Positions 17,238-26,576 of a stretch of DNA of 64,000 nt are shown here, in pieces. Position 1 is the first letter of the stretch. Each line of letters begins with the position of its first letter. The notes beneath the pieces are model-generated. The model saw nothing but the letters and a program-made list of their open reading frames with translations. It did no database searches and was not told the DNA's origin. Made by a program: the position numbers and the translations under genes. Origin of the DNA: Fuerstiella sp. (lineage in GTDB: Bacteria; Planctomycetota; Planctomycetia; Planctomycetales; Planctomycetaceae); NCBI GenBank assembly GCA_022843805.1, contig JALHMY010000003.1, positions 119,248 to 183,247 of the forward strand, written 5' to 3'.

Positions 17238-18692
17238 TCAGGGTCGAGCGAAGTATGAGGGCTTCCAGCCACTATCCATTTCGAATCCAGAAGCCTTCCG
17301 CGCTGTTGCCTCCCGGCTGGATTTCTGTACCGCTGCAGGATTGTCGAAAGCCGCAAACGGATCGGCAGCCGTCGTGGACGCAGCAGCTGTCTTCGGAGCG
17401 GCACGACTGCTGCCGACAGAACCTGTTGTCCCGCCAACCGCGATGCCACCACCCACTGTGATGCCGCCGCCAACATTCAGATTTCCACTGGAACCCATAC
17501 TGTTCGGTGAGAATGGATTTTCGAAAGATGCAGCGGCCGCAGCAGCGGCCGCTGATCCGGATGGTGAAAATGCCGGCGACACCGAAGTGCCCGGGACAGA
17601 CTCTCGTTCAGCCGTCACCGCCTGCTGTCGAATCAGTGGCTCCGCAACTTCTGAAGAATCATCGTCAAACTCCGGAGCCGCGGCTGTTGCCACTGTACTG
17701 CCTGCACCGGTGCTGCCTGCGCCTGTGCTTCCTGCACCTGGGAATGCAGCAAATGGACTGGGCTGGAAGGCATTCCTGTTAGTTGCCGGCGGCCTTACAC
17801 CAGAAACGGGAGGTGCACTTTCAGGTTGAGCCGCGCCGGCTGCGAAAGAACCGAATTCGGAAGATGCTGCGGATCCCATTCCCGGAGAACTGTCAGCACT
17901 GCCTGCAGATTCAACCGCAATTTCCGGGGCAAATGATGCGGGAACTCCAACGGCGGATACGTTTCCCGCAGATGCCCCGGATACTGGCGCACGCGTTCGG
18001 CCGGCAGGAAACTGTGTTCGCGAAGCGGCCACAGCTGGCGTGTTCTCTGATGCACGACCAGCGGTTGGCGACTGTTGCTGTGATGCCCATGATGCAAAAT
18101 CGTCGTGGACCTTTGCGGCTGCGGGAGATGATGTCGATCCGGCCGCTGCCTCCTGTGTGCCTGACATAAAATCCGACAGCGAAGGGCCACTCGCCGCCTT
18201 CTTCATTTTCCCGCCACCACCTGACGTTGTCGAAGCGGCGGCCGATCGCAGATCAACCGTCCCCGCTGATGAGCGATCCTGATCCGATGGATATACCGCC
18301 TCAGAGCTTGCTGCGCCGGCATTGGCAGTTTTGTCTCCGGGATATGCAGCCTGCGCAAATGGCGAGCCGCTGCGCGTGACCGCATCCGCACGACGCTGGA
18401 TGGGTTTAGGTCCGCTGAGCGACGCGAACCCTGTTCCCGCAGAGTCTGCAGATGCGTCGTCCGGCCGTCTCGAATCGGACTCGGCCAGTTGAGCGACCCC
18501 AGTCGATACCGAACCAGTGGATGGATCTTTCTGATCCTCTGAATTGTCAGCAACGGCAGCAGGAGACCCCATAAAGGGATCATGCATTTCCGAATAGTCC
18601 TTTCGCGACAGCCATTTTGCCCGCGAACAGCCGGTGGACGACGCAAATGCCGCCACTGTCAGCGACAGAGTAAGCAGGTGACGTACAAACAT
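17238..18692 (-). CDS. Serine/alanine/proline-rich lipoprotein, low complexity
   Basis: The 484-residue product has a lipoprotein-type signal ending SSTGCS (Cys at about 22), so it is probably lipid-anchored. The rest is low-complexity Ser/Ala/Pro/Gly with short repeats such as GAGSTGAGSTGAGST (about 320-335) and GGGITVGGGIAVGG (about 408-425). No domain is recognised. Its ATG overlaps the stop of the upstream gene by one base (TAATG), so the two are translationally coupled. A structural or cell-envelope role is inferred only from composition and export. Confidence 0.8.
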   Translation of the reverse strand: MFVRHLLTLSLTVAAFASSTGCSRAKWLSRKDYSEMHDPFMGSPAAVADNSEDQKDPSTGSVSTGVAQLAESDSRRPDDASADSAGTGFASLSGPKPIQRRADAVTRSGSPFAQAAYPGDKTANAGAASSEAVYPSDQDRSSAGTVDLRSAAASTTSGGGGKMKKAASGPSLSDFMSGTQEAAAGSTSSPAAAKVHDDFASWASQQQSPTAGRASENTPAVAASRTQFPAGRTRAPVSGASAGNVSAVGVPASFAPEIAVESAGSADSSPGMGSAASSEFGSFAAGAAQPESAPPVSGVRPPATNRNAFQPSPFAAFPGAGSTGAGSTGAGSTVATAAAPEFDDDSSEVAEPLIRQQAVTAERESVPGTSVSPAFSPSGSAAAAAAAASFENPFSPNSMGSSGNLNVGGGITVGGGIAVGGTTGSVGSSRAAPKTAAASTTAADPFAAFDNPAAVQKSSREATARKASGFEMDSGWKPSYFARP

Positions 18693-19942
18693 TATTGCGA
18701 CTCCTTCCGTGAAGGATTTATTTCCAAAGACTGACCGGCGTGAAATTTCCGATTGAAGATTTCAGGATCAAAGGCATCCCGCCGATTCATGTAAGCAACT
18801 TCCTGAAGCACCCTGGCATCCGACTCCGACATCGTGATTCGGCGTCCATGGGGAGTTCCCTCGCCCGGCAGCATTTTCACGTTGCCCGAATCCGCGGAAT
18901 CGATCAGGTCCGCTGATCCTTCGCCAAAAGCCCTCGGCGAATCCTGCGATCCCGGGGCCGAAGTGAAGCTTTCGCCGGAAAATCCTGTTCCTGCATTCGC
19001 GAAATTATCGTCCGACTGAGCAGTCTGCGGCGAGATTTCTGCTGCCGCCGATGTGACCCACGCTCGAAGCTGCTCCATCTGCAGCTGCCCGGATCGTCCA
19101 CTCAGCACCGATCCCGCACTTCCTCCGTGGGAACCTGCAACTGCTCTGAGAATGGGACTGCTGCGGGGATTCTGCAGATCGACAAACTTTAACACAGCGG
19201 CGAGGTTCCGCTCAGCGATGACCGGCGTCGATCCGTTACGACTGGAAACAACTGAGAAACCACCGGCTCCGTTTCCGTGACATCCACCACTCGCACACTT
19301 ATTCATCAGCAATGGTTGCACTCGCTGAACAAAATCTCGGGCAACTGGCTTCGAGAAGCCGCCAAGTGATCTCGTCTCCACCGCCTGCGTTCGATCCGAC
19401 GTCGACGCTGCCGAGAGGGTCAGAGTGCCAGACGACACCTCTGCAGCTGCGGAGGTGGTTGGCTGGTTCGTCGATAAAGTCCCGTCAATACCAGCAGCAC
19501 CAAGACGTTCTTCCTGACTGATCAGCGACTGAAGCATCCGCTTCGCTTCGCCACGATTCGGATCAAGTCGAAGAGCATCCAGAAGCTCTCGTCGGGCTTG
19601 AACATACAATTTGTTTGCCTCACACCATCTGGCAAGCTCCACATGATTATTGGGAGTCAGTTCCGGCAAAGATTTTCGCAGCTTAATATAAGCGTCGTCG
19701 ACACTGTCGGCCTGAAATCGAACCATATCCGATGGCACGAAAATTCTGCCCGCAACGACTACGATTTCGTATCCATCCGGACGAGCAGAAATTTTTCCTG
19801 TAATCACTTTTCCCGATGTCAGTACCAGAACCTGTTGCATATCTGCGCGAACCCCCGGTGACTCAAACGAGTTTGTCTGAGCCTTGAGGAACGTTGGAGC
19901 GAGCAGCAGCACGCCGGAAAAAAAAATCGCTCTGTTAAACAT
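18692..19942 (-). CDS. Secreted protein with SLA1-like N-terminus and a CX4CH haem-like motif
   Basis: A 416-residue exported protein (signal about 1-21). Residues about 38-80 (VLVLTSGKVITGKISARPDGYEIVVVAG-like) resemble the small SLA1-type domain frequent in planctomycetes. Residues about 95-145 look TPR-like (ANKLYVQARRELLDALRLDPNRGEA). At about 215-221 is CASGGCH, a CX4CH motif preceded by FVQRVQPLLMNK, resembling the haem site of planctomycete cytochrome-like domains; ordinary c-type sites are CX2CH, so haem attachment is uncertain. The C-terminal region (MSESDARVLQEVAYMNRRDAFDPEIF) is unrecognised. It is coupled to the lipoprotein gene downstream. Confidence 0.8.
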   Translation of the reverse strand: MFNRAIFFSGVLLLAPTFLKAQTNSFESPGVRADMQQVLVLTSGKVITGKISARPDGYEIVVVAGRIFVPSDMVRFQADSVDDAYIKLRKSLPELTPNNHVELARWCEANKLYVQARRELLDALRLDPNRGEAKRMLQSLISQEERLGAAGIDGTLSTNQPTTSAAAEVSSGTLTLSAASTSDRTQAVETRSLGGFSKPVARDFVQRVQPLLMNKCASGGCHGNGAGGFSVVSSRNGSTPVIAERNLAAVLKFVDLQNPRSSPILRAVAGSHGGSAGSVLSGRSGQLQMEQLRAWVTSAAAEISPQTAQSDDNFANAGTGFSGESFTSAPGSQDSPRAFGEGSADLIDSADSGNVKMLPGEGTPHGRRITMSESDARVLQEVAYMNRRDAFDPEIFNRKFHAGQSLEINPSRKESQ

Positions 19943-20253
19943 GCAAATTTTTCATGAGAAACCGCGTTCAGAACCCTCAGCATTCAACCTCTGGAACCTT
20001 GCGAAATCGCAGTTGCCTCTCGGAATCCATCCTGAACAGTACCAGGTTTCGGAAATCGCGGTCAATACGGGCTTCAGAAGGCATCTGACTCCATTCGATC
20101 AAATTGAAGAAATGCTGGAATTTGCCGCAGAAATCGGCAATAACCACAAGTATTCGGCCAAAAATGCCATCATACTGAACGGGAACTGTACAGCCCCGAT
20201 GCAATAGCTCCCGGCTGAAGTCACCCGATTTTTATTCTCTGTCAGAATTTCAA
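19943..20253. promoter_or_regulatory. Divergent intergenic region, no defined promoter seen
   Basis: These 311 bp separate two divergently transcribed genes, so promoters for both must lie here. I could not identify a convincing -35/-10 or -24/-12 pair, nor a hairpin or riboswitch. Confidence 0.4.
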
Positions 20254-23200
20254 ATGATGAAACCAATGATTCTTCAGGCAAATCCGGTACTTTCAGTGTG
20301 TCTGCTGGTCTGCCTTCTGGCTTCGGATTTCAGTAATTCAACCGCTGCAGCAGCAGGGTCTGGTCAGGAAAAGAATGGTCAGGAAAAAGACAGTCCGGAT
20401 AAGGACTATGCTGCGGAGTTGCCCCGCATTTCTTCAAAGAGTCCCGAAGATTCCCTCGCCGCAATGCAGTTGAAGCCTGGATTTCACGCCGAACTGGTGG
20501 CTGCCGAGCCGTTAATCCGGTCCCCAATGGCGATGGATTTCGATGAGTACGGTCGAGCGTATGTTGTGGAACTGCCGGAGTACAATCAGTATGCCAGCGA
20601 GAAACCCCACGGAAAAGGAAGTATCCGGCTGCTGGAAGACACCGACAATGACGGCCGCTACGACAAGTCAGTGGTCTATGTGGATAATCTTGACTATCCC
20701 ACCGGAGTCGCATGCTGGGACGGCGGTTTGCTGATCGGAGCTGCTCCGGATCTGTTGTTTGTCCGGGACACCGACGGGGACGGTAAGGCCGACGTTCGAC
20801 GACGCTTGTTTACGGGATTCGGACAGGATAAGGCGGGTGAAGGAATGCTCAACTCCTTCCGCTGGCGATTTGACAATCTGTTCCATATTCCCACGGGACT
20901 CGATGGTGGAGAAATCGTGCCTGCTGATGCTGGCGACGGCACTGCGGCGGAAAAGAAACAGATCGCCCCGCTGAACGTTCGTGGTCAGCATCTCCTGCTG
21001 GAACCTCGCAGCCTTGCACTCACTCTGACCAGCGGAGGTGGCCAGCACGGAATGAGTCTGGATGACTGGTGCCTGAGAAGCTTTGTGTGCGGAAACAGCG
21101 AACCCGTGCACCTGATCATGTACGACGGCAGGTATCTTTCACGCAATCCGTTCCTTCAGGCTCCAGCCGCCGCCGTAAACATTGCTCCCGACGGCAAGTT
21201 CACAAAGCTGATGCGGATCAGTGAAGTGGAGCCATGGCGAGTGCTGCGGACACGACTTCGTTCAACTGGCGTGATTCCCGGTTCCGATGAGGGCGGATCG
21301 CCCTCCGGCTTCTTTACAGGTGCCACGGGGATCACTGCCTATCGAGGCAACGCATGGCCGGTCGAGTATCGCGGTCAGCTGTTTGTCGGCGAAGTCGCCA
21401 ATAATCTGGTTTATCGCGCTCGCCTCGAACCAGCCGGAGTCGGGCTGACTGCTCACCGTGCCGACGCCGAAGCGGAGTTTCTGGCGTCAAAGGACAATTG
21501 GTTCAGGCCGGTACAATTTGCCAATGCACCCGATGGCACGCTTTATGTCATGGATATGTACCGGGAGCTGATTGAAGGAGCAGCATTTCTGGCGCCACAG
21601 ATTCTCAAACATATGGACCCGGCTTCCGGAGCAGACATGGGCCGTATCTATCGAATTGCCCCGGACGGGTTTCGTTTTGAACCGATCATCCAGCTGGGCA
21701 AACTTTCCTCCGCAGAACTTGTACCATTTTATGAACATCAGAATGGCTGGCACCGCGATACGGCATCGCGGCTGATTTTCCAGCGTCAGGATGCGGACGC
21801 CATCGCACCTTTAAGAAAACTGGCAGAAACCTCCGATTCACCTCTCGCGCGAATCATGGCGCTTTATTCTCTGCAGGGCCTGTCTGCTCTGCAGGCGTCC
21901 GACGTTCTGGCAGGCCTGAAGTTGAGTGATCCGCCTGCTCGCGTGCATGCACTTCGACTGGCCGAGTCGTTTGTCAGTCATCCGGAACTACTGAATGCTG
22001 TTGTCGGGCTGGCGGAAGATGATGACCTGCAGGTTCGATATCAGGCAGCCTTCACGCTGGGTGCTTTCAACGGAACAGAAGCAACTCGGTCGCTGGCCAT
22101 GCTGGCACTTCGAGAAGGTGCTGATCCATGGTTTCAGCTGGCTGTGATGAGTTCTGCGGGGAATCGAAGGCCCGATCTCATGGCTGAACTGCTCGCGACT
22201 TCGGGTGCGCGCTCTCAGCCCCATATACGCTCAATGCTGAACGAACTGGCTGTTCAGACAGGAGCCGCCGGGCAGCAAAACGAACTGGCCCTTGTCATCC
22301 GACAACTGGATACACTTGCAGCAGAACCCGAGGATCGACCGCTGGCCGAGGCACTTGTACGTAGTCTGGTCAGTCGGCAGTCAGGAAGTGGCGAATTGCT
22401 GTCCGGCGCAGCAGCCGGAAAAACACGGGAGATTCTGGCCCGAATGGTCAATGAGGCCGCGGAAATCGCAGGCGATGAAACGAAAGACCCGGATGCCAGA
22501 ACGAAAGCCATCCGAACGCTGGCGGCGTCAGACTTTAAAGTGCATCAATCGCTGTTTTCCGAACTTCTCCAGTCGCAGCAGCCTCAGCCCGTACAGTCAG
22601 CAGCCATGGAAACACTGGCAAGGTTTGAGGCTGCCGATATCGCGGAACTCATTGTCAGTGCATGGCCATCACAGACGCCTCAGCTTCGATCCACTTCCCT
22701 TGAAATTCTCTTCAGTCGCCCTGTCTGGATTAATGTGTTTCTTGACGCAGTGGAAAAGGAGGTAATCTCACGAACTGATGTGGATCCCGTCCGATCCGTC
22801 ACATTGACAACTCATCGGGATTCAGTCATTCGTGATCGCGCTAAAAAACTGTTTGCCGGCAGTGGAATCGCCAGACGCCAGGACGTCGTCGATGCCTACC
22901 AAAAGGCGCTCGATCTCATCGGTGATGTGGATCGAGGGCGAGTCCACTTTCGAAAGACCTGCGCGGCATGCCACAAACTGGAGGGCTTCGGTGAATCCAT
23001 CGGGGCTGATTTGAAGGCTATCCGCGATCGAGGCACGGCCGCCGTACTGCTCAATGTGCTTGACCCGAACCGAGAAGTAAAACCACAGTTTCTGGCCTAT
23101 GTTCTGGCACTTAAAGACGGACGGTCTCTGAGCGGCATGATTGCTGCCGAGACTGCCAACAGCCTGACCCTTCGAAAACCCGACAATACGACAGAAACGG

Positions 23201-23325
23201 TGCTGCGCATTGATGTTGAAGAACTTCGAAGCACAGGCTTGTCTTTCATGCCGGAAGGCCTGGAAAAACAGCTTGATGTGACTGCCATGGCCGATGTGCT
23301 CGCCTATCTGAACTCTATTCAGTGA
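20254..23325 (+). CDS. PVC-type membrane-bound dehydrogenase with C-terminal cytochrome c domain
   Basis: A 1023-residue secreted protein. The signal peptide is at about 1-33 (VLSVCLLVCLLASDFSNSTAAAA). The family's beta-propeller starts near residue 70 (LKPGFHAELVAAEPLIRSPMAMDFDEYGRAYVVELPEY) and carries the hallmark DTDNDGRYDKSVV. A HEAT-like helical region covers about 490-850. The C-terminal haem domain has CAACH at about 903-907 (FRKTCAACHKLEGFG) and a later methionine-rich end that may supply the axial ligand (GLSFMPEGLEK). The family is predicted to oxidise an unknown substrate and pass electrons to the haem. ATG codons at 20254 and 20257 are both possible. Confidence 0.92.
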   Translation: MMKPMILQANPVLSVCLLVCLLASDFSNSTAAAAGSGQEKNGQEKDSPDKDYAAELPRISSKSPEDSLAAMQLKPGFHAELVAAEPLIRSPMAMDFDEYGRAYVVELPEYNQYASEKPHGKGSIRLLEDTDNDGRYDKSVVYVDNLDYPTGVACWDGGLLIGAAPDLLFVRDTDGDGKADVRRRLFTGFGQDKAGEGMLNSFRWRFDNLFHIPTGLDGGEIVPADAGDGTAAEKKQIAPLNVRGQHLLLEPRSLALTLTSGGGQHGMSLDDWCLRSFVCGNSEPVHLIMYDGRYLSRNPFLQAPAAAVNIAPDGKFTKLMRISEVEPWRVLRTRLRSTGVIPGSDEGGSPSGFFTGATGITAYRGNAWPVEYRGQLFVGEVANNLVYRARLEPAGVGLTAHRADAEAEFLASKDNWFRPVQFANAPDGTLYVMDMYRELIEGAAFLAPQILKHMDPASGADMGRIYRIAPDGFRFEPIIQLGKLSSAELVPFYEHQNGWHRDTASRLIFQRQDADAIAPLRKLAETSDSPLARIMALYSLQGLSALQASDVLAGLKLSDPPARVHALRLAESFVSHPELLNAVVGLAEDDDLQVRYQAAFTLGAFNGTEATRSLAMLALREGADPWFQLAVMSSAGNRRPDLMAELLATSGARSQPHIRSMLNELAVQTGAAGQQNELALVIRQLDTLAAEPEDRPLAEALVRSLVSRQSGSGELLSGAAAGKTREILARMVNEAAEIAGDETKDPDARTKAIRTLAASDFKVHQSLFSELLQSQQPQPVQSAAMETLARFEAADIAELIVSAWPSQTPQLRSTSLEILFSRPVWINVFLDAVEKEVISRTDVDPVRSVTLTTHRDSVIRDRAKKLFAGSGIARRQDVVDAYQKALDLIGDVDRGRVHFRKTCAACHKLEGFGESIGADLKAIRDRGTAAVLLNVLDPNREVKPQFLAYVLALKDGRSLSGMIAAETANSLTLRKPDNTTETVLRIDVEELRSTGLSFMPEGLEKQLDVTAMADVLAYLNSIQ

Positions 23326-23506
23326 TCGTGAAGCAGCGAGCAGACGCAGCGAGCAGGCTTCCCGGGGTGACTGGAGACAGCGGGCGTCAACATAACAGTC
23401 GACAAAACTGGGAGGCCCGCGCGGCATCGTTCCGGGTGAGCACGCCGGAGCGTTCCCTGAGTCGCAGGAATCAATCACTGCGAATTCAGCCGTCGCGGGA
23501 GTTTTT

Positions 23507-23622
23507 TAACCACGAATGAACACGAATTGACACGAATTGAAGATCCCTGTCCTGACCATTCTTTCCCCCTGCGATAATTCGTGTTCCTTTGTGTCCCTTC
23601 GTGGTTCCTGTCTTTGCGACTG
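23507..23622. repeat. Imperfect inverted repeat between convergent genes
   Basis: The left arm AACCACGAATGAACACGAA, with a further GACACGAATTG, pairs with the right arm AATTCGTGTTCCTTTGTG..CTTCGTGGTT. Such TTCGTG/CACGAA repeats are common in planctomycete and related genomes. It lies between two converging genes, where it could stop transcription from both sides. The rest of 23326-23658 shows nothing else. Confidence 0.6.
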
Positions 23623-23658
23623 ACTGTTGCGTCTCACAATGACTGAAATGACACATCG

Positions 23659-25344
23659 CTAAGGCGAAGGAATATCAATCGGCGGTATGACAAGGGGTAC
23701 CGGGCCTGGTGACGGCGGAGGAGGTGCGTCCGGGATCTTTTCTGATCGTGAGTTTTCTTCGTCTGCTGAAGAAGCGTCGCCCAAAGGTGACGTGGTCGCC
23801 GGGACGTAAGTCGACGATTTTCGAGAAGTTCCTGAACCTCTCATGTAAATGCCCCCGGAGGCGGCTGCCGATTTCGTCGGCGGTGCTTTCCGGGATGGCA
23901 AAGGCTGTTCGTCAGCGGTTAAGCTGACAGACGACTTATTGTTATCCTGTCGTCGAATCAGATCATCCACCGTCGAAATTGGGCGAGACTCTGAGATTGC
24001 ATCGGCAATCATTGACTGAAGTGCCTGAACGCACGCGAGTTCTTCACCGTCATGCCCGGCCATCGCCAGCAACTCGTTTCCGGTGGCATCAAAACCTCGA
24101 AATCTCTGAAATGCTCCAGCGAGCAGCAGGCGATCACTTGAAAGCGGACTGGCAGTCACCCAGTCCCAGAGTGGAACGCTCTGAGCAGTCAATTCATCGG
24201 CCGCGTTCGCCCCGAGCAGCTCAGTGCCCTGCATCCATCCACGAGTCTTCTCTGCAGGGAGCAGCAAACCGGTTTTCAAATGCCGGGCCGCCATATCAAA
24301 CTCTGATCGGGCGATTTTCAGCATTGCCATGCGGATCCACGGAGCACGACGATCCGGGGCCGAACTAATTGCCGTACCGTAAAAGACCTCTGCCGAAGAA
24401 TAGTCCCGACGACGAAACGAATCGTCGCCGGATGACTGGTGCCGCAGACTTTGAAGTCGCTCAGCTGCAGTGGTTACCCGCTCCTCACGCGGCAACGGCG
24501 GAAATTCATTCAGCAGGGGCTCGCCAGCTGGCAATTCCGGCAGCCCACCGTCATCCGGCAACTGAGGCTCATGATCAAAAGGAATCTCGGGAACCGGAGT
24601 TACCTTCATCCCTGGTGGTAACCCATGACCATCGTCTGGAAAGATCGGAAGTTGAGTCGGGGCGATCGCCATCTCCGACCATCGCATACTTCCAGGCGAC
24701 ACAACTGAATACGATGCGCTGGACCTGAAGTGAAACGGGGTGTATCCCGGGTTCCAGTATCCCGCTGAAAAACTCATCGCCGACGGAACAATGCCAAAAC
24801 CCGGCCAGACGGGACTTGCAAAGCCATACGTCGGCAGAGGACCAACGCAACCATACAATGAATCGTACCAAAGACCGTAATTCCCGAGCGTCGGAGGTAT
24901 ATAGACGGCTCCGTCCCGATTACGCACATAAACCGGTGGAGCAACCAGTGGTGGTCCCCATCCCGCATAACCTGGCACCAATGGGTAGCCGCCGGAAATC
25001 GGGAAAGTAGCTCCCGGAACAAAAAACGGATATCCGGTTGTCAGCGGAAAACCTGCTGCCGGCAGATGACCGGAAGCCGGATAGAAATTCTGATTTCCCG
25101 ATGTCTGAAACGGTATTCCACTGCCGTTCAATCCAGCATCCGGTCCTGTTCCACTGAAATTATTCACCGGAAACATCGACGGCTGGTGAAATGTCGGTTG
25201 CGCATTGACCACATTTGAGTCCGCAACAAATGTTGCAGAAACCAGACAGATCGCGCTTCGGGCAATCACCTGATACCAACGAACATGGCTGGACTTTTCT
25301 GCACGCCGCATAGCACGCCCCCCGGCACTTCCATCGATGCACAA
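23659..25344 (-). CDS. Exported Gly/Pro/Tyr-rich protein with TPR-like C-terminal half
   Basis: A 561-residue protein with an export signal after a basic N-terminus (ARSAICLVSATFVADSNVVNA). Residues about 55-240 are rich in Gly, Pro, Tyr and Phe with repeated motifs such as GYPFFVPGA, GGYPLVPGYAGWG and PPVYVRN. Residues about 300-470 look like helical TPR-type repeats (FRRRDYSSAEVFYGTAISSAPDRRAPW). The tail is low-complexity and ends in proline-rich PPPPSPGPVPLVIPP-type sequence. This architecture recurs in planctomycete envelope proteins of unknown role. Start ATG 25344 or 25311; no decisive ribosome site. Confidence 0.75.
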   Translation of the reverse strand: MCIDGSAGGRAMRRAEKSSHVRWYQVIARSAICLVSATFVADSNVVNAQPTFHQPSMFPVNNFSGTGPDAGLNGSGIPFQTSGNQNFYPASGHLPAAGFPLTTGYPFFVPGATFPISGGYPLVPGYAGWGPPLVAPPVYVRNRDGAVYIPPTLGNYGLWYDSLYGCVGPLPTYGFASPVWPGFGIVPSAMSFSAGYWNPGYTPFHFRSSASYSVVSPGSMRWSEMAIAPTQLPIFPDDGHGLPPGMKVTPVPEIPFDHEPQLPDDGGLPELPAGEPLLNEFPPLPREERVTTAAERLQSLRHQSSGDDSFRRRDYSSAEVFYGTAISSAPDRRAPWIRMAMLKIARSEFDMAARHLKTGLLLPAEKTRGWMQGTELLGANAADELTAQSVPLWDWVTASPLSSDRLLLAGAFQRFRGFDATGNELLAMAGHDGEELACVQALQSMIADAISESRPISTVDDLIRRQDNNKSSVSLTADEQPLPSRKAPPTKSAAASGGIYMRGSGTSRKSSTYVPATTSPLGDASSADEENSRSEKIPDAPPPPSPGPVPLVIPPIDIPSP

Positions 25345-25549
25345 AAACGGTCACTTTGACATCAACCTCAGGAATTCATTCGGACTGCTCTATCATCCGT
25401 CTGCTTCCGCCATCCGACAACTGCTTAGTCGTCAAAAAGCAGACGAACCGAAAAATGTGGCGGCACCGTTTCACCTTTTTCCCGCGTGTTCACTTTTTTT
25501 TTGACACTTCACCTTCAATTGAGAACCCGCGACCTTAAGGAGGTGGAAA

Positions 25550-25627
25550 ACAATAAGTTAGCGCCATAGTCGCCTTTCGCTCCGCGAAAGAGCATCCTTT
25601 TGCGGAGCAAAAGGCGACACTTATTGT
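25550..25627. repeat. Family A palindromic repeat, copy A3
   Basis: It has the same ends and arms as A1 and A2, and starts 10 bp past the thiL stop codon. The flanks (GGTGGAAA before, CTGACAGCGCCTA after) also resemble those of the other copies, suggesting that the full unit is slightly longer. Confidence 0.9.
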
Positions 25628-25637
25628 CTGACAGCGC

Positions 25638-26576
25638 CTAAAAGGAATGCTGCCAGCCGTCCGCATTAATGTCGGATATTTCCCCATCCGCCGACTGTAA
25701 ATGACAGCCGGCGCCTTCAAGAATTCTGCCGATGCGAAAAAAGTTCAGGGAAGTTTCCCGGGCGATCTCCAGCATTTTTTCAGCTTCATTGGGCGACACA
25801 CAAAATAAAAGCTCAAAATCTTCCCCGTCGTTAAGGGCCGCGGCGAGCCTGCGATCCGGCGAATTTCGCTGGTCGACATCAGAATGAATGGGCACATCGT
25901 CGGAGTCCACGATGGCGGCAACACCGCTGGCGGCGGCCAGTCGCGTTAAATCCAGCGAAAGCCCGTCCGAAATATCCATCATCGCGTGCACATCAATGTT
26001 AGCTGCCAGCCACTCGGCCTCCTGCAGCTTCGGTCGAAACGTCAGATGCCGACCTGAAAAAAGGCTGCCTCCCAGAGGCCCCGTGACAAAGAGCACATCT
26101 CCAGGTCTTGCACCTGATCGCAAAACAGCCTTCTTTCCGCATGGCACTCCCACCAGGCAAACATTGATCGCAAATGGGCCGTTCCAGGTGTTTGTATCCC
26201 CCCCCGCAAGGGTGAATCCGTATTCCTGAAACAGCTTGTCCATCCCGGAATAAAGTTCCCGAGCGAAATGTTGACCGTACTTCACCTCGTCAGACTGGCG
26301 GGGCATTGCAAGTGACACAAAAGCAGCTGTGGGACGACAGGCCATTGCTGCAAGATCACTCAGGTTGACGGCGACAGCTTTACGCCCGGCCAGCGCTGCC
26401 GAGGTGACCCGCAGATCGAAATGTGTCCGATCGAGCAGCATATCTGTCACAACAATCTGAACAGACTCATTGCTGCAGTCCAAAACTGCTCCGTCATCTC
26501 CAATGCCAGTGAGCACGGGCGGACGAGCAGGATAATTTCGACGCAGGCCATCAATAAATTCAAGCTCTGTCGTCAC
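25638..26576 (-). CDS. thiL: Thiamine-monophosphate kinase
   Basis: This 312-residue enzyme phosphorylates thiamine monophosphate to thiamine pyrophosphate with ATP, the last step of cofactor synthesis. Family landmarks are GIGDDGAVLD (about 21-30), VVTDMLLDRTHFD, the helix KAVAVNLSDLAAMACRP, a nucleotide-binding LAGGDTNTW and MDISDGLSLDLTRLAAASG. Length is normal for ThiL. It is cytoplasmic and monocistronic. No TPP riboswitch was recognised in its leader, so thiamine control, if present, is by other means. Confidence 0.95.
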   Translation of the reverse strand: MTTELEFIDGLRRNYPARPPVLTGIGDDGAVLDCSNESVQIVVTDMLLDRTHFDLRVTSAALAGRKAVAVNLSDLAAMACRPTAAFVSLAMPRQSDEVKYGQHFARELYSGMDKLFQEYGFTLAGGDTNTWNGPFAINVCLVGVPCGKKAVLRSGARPGDVLFVTGPLGGSLFSGRHLTFRPKLQEAEWLAANIDVHAMMDISDGLSLDLTRLAAASGVAAIVDSDDVPIHSDVDQRNSPDRRLAAALNDGEDFELLFCVSPNEAEKMLEIARETSLNFFRIGRILEGAGCHLQSADGEISDINADGWQHSF

